The position numbers and the translations under genes are program-made. The notes beneath the pieces are model-generated. The model was not told where the DNA came from, searched no databases, and saw only the letters and a list, made by a program, of their open reading frames with translations. From Leisingera daeponensis DSM 23529 (lineage in GTDB: Bacteria > Pseudomonadota > Alphaproteobacteria > Rhodobacterales > Rhodobacteraceae): 64,000 bases of DNA. The stretch spans positions 2,009,725 to 2,073,724 of the forward strand of contig NZ_KI421500.1 of the NCBI RefSeq assembly GCF_000473145.1. The letters are read 5' to 3'. Shown piece after piece: positions 47,976-57,216 of this stretch; within the stretch, counting starts at the first letter, position 1, and every line of letters begins with the position of its first letter.

Positions 47976-48152
47976 CTAGAACCCCAGGTAAACGCTGACC
48001 GGCCCCTTGTGCAGCCCGACCGCGCCGCCGACATGGACGCCGCTGTCACCGACGCCAACGCCGGCATTCAGCGTCGGCTGCACCGGCTCGCCGTCGACGC
48101 CGCAGGCGGCCAGCGCCGCCAGCCCGATCAAGGCAAAAATCACGTTGCGCAT
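47976..48152 (-). CDS. Small lipoprotein downstream of argH (58 aa)
   Basis: A 58-residue predicted lipoprotein. The signal MRNVIFALIGLAALAAC ends in a lipobox LAAC (Cys17). The mature part is a Gly/Val repeat (NAGVGVGDSGVHVGGAVGLH) ending VSVYLGF, suggestive of a short beta-strand with an aromatic C-terminus as in outer-membrane-associated peptides. It lies 36 bp after argH on the same strand and before a terminator, so it is co-transcribed with argH. Such a small lipoprotein after argH is common in Rhodobacteraceae. Function unknown. Confidence 0.75.
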   Translation of the reverse strand: MRNVIFALIGLAALAACGVDGEPVQPTLNAGVGVGDSGVHVGGAVGLHKGPVSVYLGF

Positions 48153-48188
48153 TGTCTGCCTCCTTGCAGCAGCCCCGCCCGGACGGCC

Positions 48189-49583
48189 TCAGCCGCCCAG
48201 AACCTCTTTCCAGCGGGCGACCTGCGCGCGCACCTGGGCGGGTGCTGTTCCGCCATAAGACATGCGCGAGTTTACCGAGTTTTCGACACCAAGCACAGAG
48301 AAGATGTCCTCGGTGATGCCTGCGTGCACGCCCTGCATATCCGCCAGGGAGAGGTCCGGCAGATCGCAGCCGCGCTTTTCGGCCATCGCAACCAGGGTCC
48401 CGGTCACGTGGTGCGCATCGCGGAACGGCACCTTCAGCACCCGCACCAGCCAATCAGCAAGGTCGGTTGCGGTAGAGAAACCGGAACCCGCCGCCGCGGC
48501 CAGCGACTCGCGGTTGGCGGTCATGTCCTTGACCATCCCCTCCATCGCCGCCAGCGCCAGCATCCAGTTGTCGGCAGCGTCAAAAACCTGTTCCTTGTCT
48601 TCCTGCATGTCCTTGGAATAGGCCAGCGGCAGCCCCTTCATCACCATCATCAGCGCGGTGTTGGCGCCAAAGATCCGTCCCACCTTGGCGCGGATCAGCT
48701 CCGCCGCATCCGGGTTCTTCTTCTGCGGCATTATCGAGGAGCCGGTGGAGAAGCGGTCGCTGAGTGTCACGAAACGGAACTGGGCGGAGGACCAGATCAC
48801 CAGCTCCTCGGCAAAGCGGGAGAGGTGCATGGCAGAGATCGACGCCACCGAGAGGAACTCCAGCGCGAAGTCGCGGTCGCTGACCGCATCCAGCGAGTTT
48901 GCCGCCGGACGGTCAAAGCCCAGCGCCTTGGCGGTCATCTCCCGGTCGATCGGGAAGGACGTGCCCGCCAGCGCCGCCGCACCCAGCGGCGATTCGTTCA
49001 TTCGCACGCGGGCATCGCGCACGCGGGACAGATCGCGGCCGAACATCTCCACGTAGGCCATCATGTGATGGCCCCAGGTGACCGGCTGCGCGGTCTGCAG
49101 GTGGGTGAAGCCCGGCATCACCCAATCGGCTCCCGCCTCAGCCTGCGACAGAAGCGCGCGGATCAGCGCCAAGAGGCCCGATTCCGCGGCGTCCAGCTGG
49201 TCGCGCACCCAGAGTTTGAAATCGGTCGCCACCTGGTCATTGCGGCTGCGGCCCGTGTGCAGGCGGCCTGCAGGCTCGCCGATGATCTCTTTCAGGCGGG
49301 CCTCCACGTTCATATGGATGTCTTCCAGTGCTGTGGAAAACTGGAAGGTTCCGCCCTCGATCTCTGACAAAACGGTGAGCAGCCCTTCCCGAATGGCCTC
49401 GGCATCATTATCCGTAATGACGCCTGTGGCGGCGAGCATCGCCGCATGGGCCCTGGAGCCGGCGATGTCCTGCGCCGCCATCCGCTTGTCGAACCCGATC
49501 GAGGCATTGATCGCCTCCATGATCGCGTCCGGGCCAGCGGCAAAGCGGCCGCCCCACATCTGGTTCGAGGATTGATCTGTCAT
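48189..49583 (-). CDS. argH: Argininosuccinate lyase
   Basis: A 464-residue enzyme of the fumarase/aspartase superfamily that splits argininosuccinate into arginine and fumarate. The superfamily signature [12 protein letters not shown] is present, [12 protein letters not shown] and [13 protein letters not shown] carry further active-site residues, and the opening [11 protein letters not shown] is typical. Length is normal. It is divergent from the tlpA gene with 22 bp between start codons, and is followed by a small lipoprotein gene. Confidence 0.96.
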   Translation of the reverse strand: MTDQSSNQMWGGRFAAGPDAIMEAINASIGFDKRMAAQDIAGSRAHAAMLAATGVITDNDAEAIREGLLTVLSEIEGGTFQFSTALEDIHMNVEARLKEIIGEPAGRLHTGRSRNDQVATDFKLWVRDQLDAAESGLLALIRALLSQAEAGADWVMPGFTHLQTAQPVTWGHHMMAYVEMFGRDLSRVRDARVRMNESPLGAAALAGTSFPIDREMTAKALGFDRPAANSLDAVSDRDFALEFLSVASISAMHLSRFAEELVIWSSAQFRFVTLSDRFSTGSSIMPQKKNPDAAELIRAKVGRIFGANTALMMVMKGLPLAYSKDMQEDKEQVFDAADNWMLALAAMEGMVKDMTANRESLAAAAGSGFSTATDLADWLVRVLKVPFRDAHHVTGTLVAMAEKRGCDLPDLSLADMQGVHAGITEDIFSVLGVENSVNSRMSYGGTAPAQVRAQVARWKEVLGG

Positions 49584-49605
49584 GGTGTGGAACCCCGGAG
49601 ATAAT

Positions 49606-50178
49606 ATGCGTCTGTTTCGTCAGCTTTCCCTTTATATGGCCCTCGCCTTGGGTGCAAATGCCGCTGTTGCGGCGGATCAGGCGCAGCTGGAGGCCCTGCG
49701 CGACGGCTCGATGAAGAAACTGGTGGTCCATGCCGAGCCGCGCGATGTGTCCGCGGCCGCGTTCGACCTGGCCGACGGCGCGGGCACGGCGACCCTGGCC
49801 GACTACCAGGGCAAGATCGTGCTCTTGAACTTCTGGGCCACCTGGTGCGCCCCCTGCCGCAAGGAGATGCCGCAGCTGGAAGAACTGCAGCAGGAGTTCG
49901 GCGGCGCGGATTTCCAGGTGCTGACTATTGCCACCGGGCGCAACTCGCCCGCGGGCATCCAGAAGTTCTTTGACGAGAACGGTATCACCAGCCTGCCCCG
50001 CCACCAGGACCCGAAACAGGCGCTGGCCCGCGAGATGGCGGTGATCGGCCTGCCGATCACGGTGCTGCTGGACCGCGACGGCAAGGAGGTCGCGCGGCTG
50101 CTGGGCGATGCCGAGTGGAACTCCGAGAGCGCCAAGCAGATCATCGCGGCGATGATCGCTGATCCGGAAGGCAGCTGA
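49606..50178 (+). CDS. TlpA family thiol:disulfide interchange protein
   Basis: A 190-residue exported thioredoxin-like protein. A signal peptide (about 1-23) precedes a thioredoxin fold with WCAPC (Cys81, Cys84) and the cis-proline region GLPITVLL. The start MRLFRQ is preceded by GGAGATA; an in-frame ATG 24 bp earlier lacks this. It should keep thiols reduced in the periplasm, for example during cytochrome maturation. Divergent from argH. Confidence 0.9.
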   Translation: MRLFRQLSLYMALALGANAAVAADQAQLEALRDGSMKKLVVHAEPRDVSAAAFDLADGAGTATLADYQGKIVLLNFWATWCAPCRKEMPQLEELQQEFGGADFQVLTIATGRNSPAGIQKFFDENGITSLPRHQDPKQALAREMAVIGLPITVLLDRDGKEVARLLGDAEWNSESAKQIIAAMIADPEGS

Positions 50179-50346
50179 GCCGGGCCGCCGGGATGCCTGG
50201 GCTGAGGGCTGGCCGGCGCTGCAAACGGGACAGGCTTCCTGCCGCGCCGCCGCGCGGCCCGTGGCCCTGACCCGGCCGGGTTTCGCACTATTTCACTTCC
50301 GAGGGGCGTCCTGAAGCAGGCGCCATGGTTTAGGGTGGAGCGTGAA

Positions 50347-50688
50347 ATGAAACCTGTTGTGTTACTGATCGGCAAGCTGCCGCATGTGATCGGCAATGTG
50401 GCTGAGCAGCTGGACCATCTGCCGATCCAATGGCTGGGCGCGCATGACCAGCCCGAAGTGGTGCGCCAGCTGGAAACCGAGCCGCGCATCGAATGCGTGA
50501 TCATGGGCGCAGGCCTGGACGACCAGATCCGCGGCGATCTGATCGGCATCATTGCCGCCCTCAGGCCGGACGTCTGCATCCACCTCAAGGACCGCGCCTC
50601 CGGGCCGGAAGGGCTGGTGCCCTTTGTCGAGCGGGTGGTGCAGATGGAGGTTCTGGCCCGCCCGCGCAGCACCGCAATGGCGGGATAG
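50347..50688 (+). CDS. Hypothetical protein with receiver-like fold (113 aa)
   Basis: A 113-residue soluble protein. Its alternation of strands and helices (VVLLIGKL, CVIMGAG, DVCIHLKDR) looks like a flavodoxin or response-regulator fold, but the phospho-acceptor Asp and acidic cluster of true receivers are absent. An upstream GTG (50335) is an alternative start. It precedes a membrane-anchored orphan and a fatty acid hydroxylase-family gene on the same strand. I do not recognise a family. Confidence 0.55.
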   Translation: MKPVVLLIGKLPHVIGNVAEQLDHLPIQWLGAHDQPEVVRQLETEPRIECVIMGAGLDDQIRGDLIGIIAALRPDVCIHLKDRASGPEGLVPFVERVVQMEVLARPRSTAMAG

Positions 50689-50763
50689 CGGCAGCCGGGC
50701 TTGACCCCACGCCACCTTTGACAGCTTTCCGGCGGGCCGCCAGTCTGCCCGCGGGAGGACGTG

Positions 50764-51162
50764 ATGCCGCTGGAACTGCTGCTGGCCCTGGTCGTGGGCG
50801 GGATATCCGGAATTGCCGTGCTGCTGCACTTGACGGGGCGGTCCCGGCAGGCTGTTCTGACCGCCGGCAGCGCCAAGTCCGCCTGGCTGCGCCATTTTCC
50901 CAACGACTGCGTGATCAAGGTTCTGCCCGCCGCCAGCGGGCAGGCGGCGCTGGTGCTGACCGAAGGCGGCCCCGGGCTGCTCTGGGCCTTTGGCGCCGAT
51001 ACGGTGGGCCGCCCTCTGGCCGCAGCCCGGATTCGCGAAACCGCCGCCGGGCTGCGTTTCGAGTTCAATGACTTTTCCGCCCCCGGCCTCTCGCTGTCCT
51101 TGCAAGAGAGCGAGCGCCGGCAGTGGCTGGAGCTGATCAACACCCCAGCGGAGGCTGCATGA
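50764..51162 (+). CDS. Membrane-anchored hypothetical protein (132 aa)
   Basis: A 132-residue protein with one N-terminal hydrophobic helix (about 2-23) and a soluble remainder with beta-rich sequence (ALVLTEGGPGLLWAFGADTVG). Its stop overlaps the start of the following fatty acid hydroxylase-family gene by 4 bp (ATGA), so the two are translated together. The adjacent GTG at 50761 is an alternative start. Probably an accessory of that enzyme (inference from coupling). Confidence 0.6.
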   Translation: MPLELLLALVVGGISGIAVLLHLTGRSRQAVLTAGSAKSAWLRHFPNDCVIKVLPAASGQAALVLTEGGPGLLWAFGADTVGRPLAAARIRETAAGLRFEFNDFSAPGLSLSLQESERRQWLELINTPAEAA

Positions 51163-52091
51163 CCGGACAGATTTCCTTTCCCGACGTGACCCAGCTGGCG
51201 GTGCCGTTCTTCATCGCCGCGATCCTGGCAGAGTTCCTGTGGATCGCCCTGAAAAAGCGCGGCGGGCGGTATGAGACCCGCGATGCCGTCACCTCGCTGA
51301 TCATGGGCGCGGGCAGCGTCGCCGAAGGGCTGCTTTTGGGCTTCATCGCCTGGACCCTGTTCATGTTCCTGTGGGAGCTGACGCCGCTGGACATGGGCAC
51401 TTCTGTCTGGGCGGTGCTGGCCTGTTTCGTGCTGGATGACCTGCGTTATTACTGGGTGCACCGCCTGGGCCACCGGGTGCGCTGGGTCTGGGCGTCGCAC
51501 GTCAATCATCACTCCAGCCAGCACTACAACCTGACCACCGCGCTGCGGCAGACCTGGACCGGCACCTTCACCTTCATGATGGTGGTCAAGGCGCCGATGG
51601 TTCTGCTGGGCTTCCACCCGGCGCTGGTGCTGTTCTGCGGCGGGGTGAACCTGATCTATCAGTTCTGGATCCACACCGAGGCGGTCGGCCGCCTGCCGCG
51701 CTGGTTCGAGGCGGTGATGAACACCCCCAGCCACCACCGCGCCCACCATGGCCGCAATCCGCGCTATCTGGATTGCAACTATGCCGGCGTGTTCATCATC
51801 TGGGACAAGCTGTTTGGCACCTTCGTGCCGGAACAGGACCATGACCGGCCCGATTACGGGCTGGTCCACAACATCGCCACTTTCAACCCGCTGCGCGTGG
51901 CCTTTCACGAATGGGCTGGCATTTTCAAGGACATGGCCCAGCCCGGCCTGACCTGGAAGCAGCGGATGCTCTATGCCTTTGCGCCGCCCGGCTACAGCCA
52001 TGACGGCAGCCGCGACACCTCTGCCGGGATCAAGGCTGCGCATCTGGCACGGCACCCGGAGGATGCGGGCACGCCGGGCTTCGGCGGCTGA
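51159..52091 (+). CDS. Fatty acid hydroxylase / sterol desaturase family protein
   Basis: A 310-residue integral membrane di-iron protein. The eight-histidine signature is complete: HRLGH, HVNHHSS and HRAHHGRN, among four or five hydrophobic helices. Members hydroxylate or desaturate lipids, carotenoids or sterol-like molecules in the inner membrane; the substrate here is not determined by sequence. The start (51159) is fixed by its 4-bp overlap with the preceding gene. The C-terminus after about residue 260 is soluble. Confidence 0.88.
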   Translation: MTGQISFPDVTQLAVPFFIAAILAEFLWIALKKRGGRYETRDAVTSLIMGAGSVAEGLLLGFIAWTLFMFLWELTPLDMGTSVWAVLACFVLDDLRYYWVHRLGHRVRWVWASHVNHHSSQHYNLTTALRQTWTGTFTFMMVVKAPMVLLGFHPALVLFCGGVNLIYQFWIHTEAVGRLPRWFEAVMNTPSHHRAHHGRNPRYLDCNYAGVFIIWDKLFGTFVPEQDHDRPDYGLVHNIATFNPLRVAFHEWAGIFKDMAQPGLTWKQRMLYAFAPPGYSHDGSRDTSAGIKAAHLARHPEDAGTPGFGG

Positions 52092-52218
52092 GCCGGGCCG
52101 GGGCGAGCGCCCCGATAGCTCAAATTTAAATTTTAATCCCGGCTCAACCCTTTTGCGCGACGCTGCCCGGAGCATCATATTGTGTCACACCTTTGCCGGA
52201 ACAGGGCCCCAGCAGCAC

Positions 52219-53058
52219 ATGAACAAACGAAACGCGATGGCAGATCTGCCCGAAGGCTCCGATAACCCGCTGAGCGCGGCCGTGGCAGGCCGCGACCGGT
52301 CCACTCTGGAAATGGTCGGCGAAGCGGTTAAGCACGGTCAGACCGTATTGGCCTATCAGCCCGTCATGCAGGCCATGGCGCCGCATGGCGTCGCCTTTTA
52401 CGAGGGCTACATCCGGGTTCTGGACCCGACAGGCCGGGTGATTCCCGCCCGGGAATTCATGCATGTGGTCGAGGACAAGGAGATCGGCCGCGAGATGGAC
52501 TGCCTGGCGCTGCAGCACGGCTTGCGCGCGCTGGAGAAATTCCCGCAGATCCGCCTGTCCGTCAACATGTCGGCCCGCTCCATCGGCTATCAGCGCTGGA
52601 CGCAGGTGCTGCACCGGTTTCTGAAGGGCGACGCCACGCTGGGCGAACGCCTTGTGCTGGAACTGACCGAGGCCTCGGTGATGGCCGCGCCGGAGCTGGT
52701 GCTGGATTTCATGGGCCGGATGCAGCAGCACGGGATAGCCTTTGCGCTCGACAATTTCGGCGCCGGGACAACGGCGATCGGCCATTTCCGCCAGTTCTTC
52801 TTCGACGCGGTGAAGATCGACGGCCAGTTCGTGCGCGGCATTCACGCCAGCCATGATAACCAGTCGGTTGTGCGCGCCCTGATCGGCATTGCCAAACAGT
52901 TCGACATGTTCACCGTCGCCGAGTCGGTGGAAAGCCAGGAAGATGCCGCCTTTCTGGTGGAGAACGGGGTGGATTGCCTGCAGGGCTACCTGTACGGCGC
53001 ACCGTCAGTGTCGCCGCCCTGGATCGAGGACATGAAGCAGCGCCAGCAGGCCGGTTAA
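52219..53058 (+). CDS. EAL domain protein with altered active site
   Basis: A 279-residue stand-alone EAL (cyclic-di-GMP phosphodiesterase) domain with no sensor or GGDEF part. The namesake motif is changed to E62-G63-Y64, and the usual metal-binding DDFGTG is DNFGAG (Asp178, Asn179). Other catalytic positions remain: Asn116, Glu148, Lys199, Asp201, Glu235 and the QGY near residue 256. So it may bind cyclic-di-GMP but hydrolyse it poorly, or act as an effector. It stands between the fatty acid hydroxylase-family gene and phaA. The start is MNKRNA; an upstream extension has no family similarity. Confidence 0.85.
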   Translation: MNKRNAMADLPEGSDNPLSAAVAGRDRSTLEMVGEAVKHGQTVLAYQPVMQAMAPHGVAFYEGYIRVLDPTGRVIPAREFMHVVEDKEIGREMDCLALQHGLRALEKFPQIRLSVNMSARSIGYQRWTQVLHRFLKGDATLGERLVLELTEASVMAAPELVLDFMGRMQQHGIAFALDNFGAGTTAIGHFRQFFFDAVKIDGQFVRGIHASHDNQSVVRALIGIAKQFDMFTVAESVESQEDAAFLVENGVDCLQGYLYGAPSVSPPWIEDMKQRQQAG

Positions 53059-53477
53059 CGCCGGACAGCCCGCCAGCGCCCTTGCGCACAGATCGCACCG
53101 CCAGCCGCTCCCCCTGCCCTGAAACACCGGCGCAGCGCTCCGCGCAGGACGCCGGCGGTGTCCTCCACGCCGTCTGCCAAGACGTTAGCACGTTGTCTTT
53201 GCAGCGGCTTTCCGGCCCGCCCCGCGCCGCGATCCGGCACCCGGGCCGGCGGCCCTGCGAAGCCCCGCCCCGGCGCAGACGGAAATCCTCCGGCAGAGGA
53301 CGTTTCTGGCGGTTGACTCTTGCGCGCCGACTGGGACACCCTGTCAATTGCTGCACGCGCAGCAATAGATTATGCCGGTACCCGGTGGATACGGGAAAGA
53401 ATGTTGCGCAGCCGCGGCCTGGCCGTTTGCGCGGCGCTTTTCCGAAGACCAAAATGATGGCAGAGGACCAGAAATCA
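53059..53477. other. Intergenic region upstream of phaA
   Basis: 419 bp. The first 250 bp show nothing recognisable beyond high GC; the last 170 bp hold the likely phaA promoter, with TTGACT at about 53313 and a perfect ATTGCTGC-ACGC-GCAGCAAT dyad at 53347-53366. An open frame in phase with phaA runs through it but lacks family similarity. Confidence 0.5.
53347..53366. promoter_or_regulatory. PhaR-type operator candidate upstream of phaA
   Basis: ATTGCTGC (53347-53354) and GCAGCAAT (53359-53366) are perfect complements around ACGC. From memory, the polyhydroxyalkanoate repressor PhaR of Paracoccus and Rhodobacter binds CTGC/GCAG half-sites with a 3-4 nt spacer, and CTGC-ACGC-GCAG here fits that. 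It is 112-131 bp before the phaA ATG. Confidence 0.45.
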
Positions 53478-54653
53478 ATGACCAATGTTGTAATCGCATC
53501 GGCCGCGCGCACCGCCGTCGGCTCCTTTGGCGGCGCGTTCGCCAATACCCCTGCCCATGATCTGGGCGCCGCGGTGCTGGAAGCCGTGGTGGAGCGGGCC
53601 GGTGTCGACAAATCCGAGGTGTCGGAAACCATTCTGGGCCAAGTGCTGACCGCCGCCCAGGGCCAGAACCCGGCCCGCCAGGCGCATATCAACGCGGGCC
53701 TGCCCAAGGAAAGCGCCGCTTGGAGCATCAACCAGGTCTGCGGTTCCGGCCTGCGCGCTGTCGCCCTTGGGGCGCAGCACATCCAGCTGGGCGATGCCTC
53801 CATCGTGGCGGCCGGCGGCCAGGAGAACATGACCCTCAGCCCCCATGCCGCGCACCTGCGCGCGGGCCACAAGATGGGCGACATGCAATACATCGACACG
53901 ATGATCCGCGACGGCCTGTGGGATGCCTTCAACGGCTACCACATGGGCCAGACGGCCGAGAACGTGGCCGAGCAGTGGCAGATCTCCCGCGATATGCAGG
54001 ACGAGTTTGCCGTTGCCTCGCAGAACAAGGCCGAAGCCGCCCAGAAGGCCGGCAAGTTCGCGGATGAGATCGCCGCCTTCACCGTGAAAACCCGCAAGGG
54101 CGAGATCGTGGTCGATCAGGACGAATACATCCGCCACGGCGCCACCATCGAAGCCATGCAGAAGCTGCGCCCGGCCTTCACCAGGGACGGCTCGGTCACT
54201 GCGGCAAACGCCTCCGGCCTGAACGACGGCGCCGCCGCCACCCTCTTGATGAGCGCCGACGAGGCCGAACGCCGCGGCATCGAGCCGCTGGCCCGCATCG
54301 CCTCCTACGCCACTGCTGGCCTGGACCCGGCGATCATGGGCGTCGGCCCGGTCTATGCCTCCCGCAAGGCGCTGGAGAAGGCCGGCTGGTCGGTCAATGA
54401 CCTGGATCTGGTCGAGGCCAACGAAGCCTTTGCCGCCCAGGCCTGTGCGGTCAACAAGGACATGGGCTGGGATCCGTCGATCGTAAACGTGAACGGCGGC
54501 GCCATTGCCATCGGCCACCCGATCGGCGCCTCGGGCTGCCGGGTGCTGAACACGCTGCTGTTCGAAATGAAGCGCCGCGGCGCCAAGAAAGGCCTGGCCA
54601 CGCTGTGCATCGGCGGCGGCATGGGCGTTGCCATGTGCGTGGAGCGCCCGTAA
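53478..54653 (+). CDS. phaA: Acetyl-CoA C-acetyltransferase (beta-ketothiolase)
   Basis: A 391-residue biosynthetic thiolase that joins two acetyl-CoA to acetoacetyl-CoA. Catalytic residues: Cys88 in [11 protein letters not shown], His347 in [10 protein letters not shown] and Cys377 in LCIGGGMG. Full length for the family; the start [15 protein letters not shown] is typical, with AGAGGA upstream. With phaB downstream it gives the first steps of polyhydroxybutyrate synthesis, and also of the ethylmalonyl-CoA pathway. A terminator separates the two genes. phaC is not in the window. Confidence 0.96.
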   Translation: MTNVVIASAARTAVGSFGGAFANTPAHDLGAAVLEAVVERAGVDKSEVSETILGQVLTAAQGQNPARQAHINAGLPKESAAWSINQVCGSGLRAVALGAQHIQLGDASIVAAGGQENMTLSPHAAHLRAGHKMGDMQYIDTMIRDGLWDAFNGYHMGQTAENVAEQWQISRDMQDEFAVASQNKAEAAQKAGKFADEIAAFTVKTRKGEIVVDQDEYIRHGATIEAMQKLRPAFTRDGSVTAANASGLNDGAAATLLMSADEAERRGIEPLARIASYATAGLDPAIMGVGPVYASRKALEKAGWSVNDLDLVEANEAFAAQACAVNKDMGWDPSIVNVNGGAIAIGHPIGASGCRVLNTLLFEMKRRGAKKGLATLCIGGGMGVAMCVERP

Positions 54654-54677
54654 GTGGCACAAACCCGCTGATATCTC

Positions 54678-54705
54678 AGGGCGCCCTTTCGGGGCGCCCT
54701 TTTTC
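54678..54705 (+). terminator. Rho-independent terminator of phaA
   Basis: AGGGCGCCC (54678-54686) and GGGCGCCCT (54692-54700) form a 9-bp stem with a 5-nt loop and then TTTTT. It lies 25 bp after the phaA stop, so phaB probably also has its own promoter in 54706-54830. Confidence 0.93.
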
Positions 54706-54846
54706 TTTTACAATTCAGCGGTATTCCGCGGGTGCGACAATTTAATTGCGGCAATGCAGAAATTTCACGAAGCAATATTGTTGCGCCCACACAAGCAAAA
54801 CTGTAGCAAGATTACCAAAGCAAAAACTCATCTGGAGGATTCTTGA

Positions 54847-55569
54847 ATGGCACGTACTGCACTCGTCACAGGCGGTTCCCGCGGCATCGGCGCAGCAATT
54901 TCCCAGGCGCTGAAGGCGCAGGGCTGCAATGTGGCCGCGACCTATGCCGGCAATGACGAAGCCGCGGCGAAATTCACCGACGAAACCGGCATCAAGACCT
55001 ATAAGTGGAATGTTGGCAGCTACGAGGAAAGCGCCGCCGGCATCGCCAAGGTCGAAGAGGAAATGGGCCCGATCGACATCGTTGTGGCCAACGCCGGCAT
55101 CACCCGCGACGCGCCCTTCCACAAGATGACGCCGCAGCAGTGGCAGGAAGTGATCGACACCAACCTGACCGGCGTGTTCAACACCGTGCACCCGATCTGG
55201 CCGGGCATGCGCGAGCGCAAGTTCGGCCGCGTCATCGTGATCTCCTCGATCAACGGCCAGAAGGGCCAGTTCGCGCAGGTGAACTATGCCGCGACCAAGG
55301 CGGGCGACCTGGGCATCGTGAAATCGCTGGCCCAGGAAGGCGCCCGCGCCGGCATCACCGCCAACGCGGTCTGCCCCGGCTATATCGCCACCGAGATGGT
55401 GATGGCAGTGCCGGAGAAGGTGCGTGAGTCGATCATCGCCCAGATCCCGGCCGGCCGCCTGGGCGAGCCGGAAGAGATCGCCCGCTGCGTGGCCTTCCTG
55501 GCCTCCGACGACTCGGGCTTCATCAACGGCTCGACCATCTCCGCCAACGGCGCGCAGTTCTTCGTCTGA
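54847..55569 (+). CDS. phaB: Acetoacetyl-CoA reductase
   Basis: A 240-residue short-chain reductase that turns acetoacetyl-CoA into (R)-3-hydroxybutyryl-CoA with NADPH. Motifs: VTGGSRGIG (residues 7-15), ANAGITRD, and the catalytic Ser134, Tyr147 and Lys151 in SSINGQKGQFAQVNYAATK. The FxxVNYAATK and NGQ sequences are specific for PhaB. A strong TGGAGGA lies before the ATG. The upstream 190 bp are A/T-rich and hold its promoter region. Confidence 0.95.
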   Translation: MARTALVTGGSRGIGAAISQALKAQGCNVAATYAGNDEAAAKFTDETGIKTYKWNVGSYEESAAGIAKVEEEMGPIDIVVANAGITRDAPFHKMTPQQWQEVIDTNLTGVFNTVHPIWPGMRERKFGRVIVISSINGQKGQFAQVNYAATKAGDLGIVKSLAQEGARAGITANAVCPGYIATEMVMAVPEKVRESIIAQIPAGRLGEPEEIARCVAFLASDDSGFINGSTISANGAQFFV

Positions 55570-55588
55570 TACGCTGCCCTGCTGACGG

Positions 55589-55616
55589 CCCGCACCCTGC
55601 CTTGGCTGGGTGCGGG
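55589..55616 (+). terminator. Hairpin after phaB
   Basis: CCCGCACCC (55589-55597) and GGGTGCGGG (55608-55616) form a perfect 9-bp stem with a 10-nt loop, 19 bp after the phaB stop. No T-run follows, so it is a weak or Rho-assisted terminator. Confidence 0.5.
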
Positions 55617-55709
55617 ACACACGGGCGGTCACAACCGCCTTGAGCCGCCACTGGTTGCGGACGCGAAAAGATCTACCCTCATACGTGCCGCAAGGAGGGA
55701 GTGCAGATC

Positions 55710-57200
55710 ATGCAATTCGTGATGTCCAACCGGCGCGCCGGCAAGTTCCAGGAAACCGAAAAGATCGCCTCGCGCGCGGCGCTGGCCGAGGCGCTGACGA
55801 TACTGCCCGCCACCGCGCATATCCGTTCCGAATCCCGCCCGGCCGACGACCTGGCCCGGCACAGCGTGATCCTCGAGGGCACCGCGGCCGAAATGCTCGC
55901 ACTGGATGCAGCGACCCCCAGCGACGTGATCGTTGAGCCGCTGATCCTGCATGAGCGCGAGGGTGCGCTCTCCATGTTCAAACACGCCCGGGTGCCGCTG
56001 GCAGGGCTGATGCGGGTCGCGCCCGCAGGCGCTGCGCCGCTCGAATTCCACGTGCGCGGCGGCGGCGCGCCGCTGGCGCAGGCCACCGTGATCCTGTTCC
56101 TGCGGCGGCTGGATGGCGAGGTGATGCGCGAGGAGACCCTCACCGGGGCGGACGGGGCCGCCGCCTTCCCCAGCAACCCGGCTTTCCAGCCCCTGGCCGC
56201 CATCGTCAAACCCTATGCGGGCTTTTGGGCGCGGTGGGCGCAGGTGTCCGGGCAGAAGACCACGGTGGTCTGCAGCAAACTGCCGGGCAACCGGCGGCTG
56301 GACTGGTGGCACCATGCCAGCGGCATCAGCAGTTTCGCGCCGGACGCAGGCGCAGGCATCAGGGTGGGAGTCATCGACACCGGGCTGGGCCCGCATCCGC
56401 ATCTTCAGGGCACCGACCACGGCGCCTTTATCCTCGGCATCCACGATCCCGATGGCGGGGCGGACGCGGATGTTCATGGCACCCATGTGGCTGGCACAAT
56501 CGCCGGGCGGCCGGGGGAGGAGCTGGTGCATGGCGGCATCGCCCCGGGGGTGGAGCTGCACACGGCCCGAGTGTTCCCGCCCGGCGAAGGCGCCGCGAAT
56601 ATCGATATCGCCGATGCGATCGACAGCCTCAGCCGCGCGGGCGCGGATCTGATCAACCTGTCGCTGGGCGCGCCGGTCAAGTCAGAGGTTGTCCAGGATG
56701 CGGTGCAGGACGCCGCCGAGCGCGGCACGCTGTGCCTCTGCGCCGCTGCCAATTCCTTTGAGTTCGTCCATTTCCCCGCCGCCCTGCCCGAAACCGCGGC
56801 AATTTCCGCCGCGGGCAAGCTGGGCACCGCGCCGGAGGACTCCGTTTCGGGCGGCCAACTGCCGGATCAGCCGGAGCTGTTCGGCCTTGACGGGTTCTAC
56901 TTCGCCCGTTTCTCCTGCTTCGGGCCGGAGATCGACGCCATCGTGCCGGGGGTCGGCATCATCGCGCCGGTTCCAGCCCGGCACGGGCTTGCTGCGCCTT
57001 ATGCGGCGCTCGACGGCACCTCGATGGCGACACCGGTGGCCTGCGGCGTGCTGGCGCGGGTGCTGGCGGAAGATGCGTCTTACCTTGCGATGCCGCGCAA
57101 CATCTTCCGCAGCGACCTCGCCCGCCACCGGCTGCGGGAAATTTGCAGGACGATCGGTCTTGCTGCCATATATGAAGGGCACGGAATGCCCCGAAGCTGA
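55710..57200 (+). CDS. Subtilisin-like serine peptidase (S8) with prodomain and extra middle domain
   Basis: A 496-residue S8 peptidase. The catalytic triad is complete: Asp223 (VIDTG), His256 (HGTHVAGT) and Ser438 (GTSMATP), with the oxyanion Asn348 in CAAANSF. There is no signal peptide. Residues 1-85 form an I9-like prodomain (MSNRRAG at the start, VIVEPLILHE at the end). Residues about 108-185 look like a carboxypeptidase-regulatory/Ig-like beta domain, unusual between prodomain and protease. GGAGG 11 nt before ATG decides the start. The next gene encodes a homologue of the prodomain. Confidence 0.88.
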   Translation: MQFVMSNRRAGKFQETEKIASRAALAEALTILPATAHIRSESRPADDLARHSVILEGTAAEMLALDAATPSDVIVEPLILHEREGALSMFKHARVPLAGLMRVAPAGAAPLEFHVRGGGAPLAQATVILFLRRLDGEVMREETLTGADGAAAFPSNPAFQPLAAIVKPYAGFWARWAQVSGQKTTVVCSKLPGNRRLDWWHHASGISSFAPDAGAGIRVGVIDTGLGPHPHLQGTDHGAFILGIHDPDGGADADVHGTHVAGTIAGRPGEELVHGGIAPGVELHTARVFPPGEGAANIDIADAIDSLSRAGADLINLSLGAPVKSEVVQDAVQDAAERGTLCLCAAANSFEFVHFPAALPETAAISAAGKLGTAPEDSVSGGQLPDQPELFGLDGFYFARFSCFGPEIDAIVPGVGIIAPVPARHGLAAPYAALDGTSMATPVACGVLARVLAEDASYLAMPRNIFRSDLARHRLREICRTIGLAAIYEGHGMPRS

Positions 57201-57216
57201 AGCGGAGGCCGGGCCG

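Noticed and set aside
49803-52178. A 791-codon minus-strand frame over the tlpA to fatty acid hydroxylase-family genes
   Set aside because: Composition is Ser/Arg/Pro-heavy and the opposite strand carries clear motifs (WCAPC, HRLGH, HVNHH).
52974-53477. An N-terminal extension of PhaA by 168 codons
   Set aside because: Sequence there is Arg/Pro-rich and unlike thiolases; the family start and a Shine-Dalgarno-like AGAGGA are at 53478.
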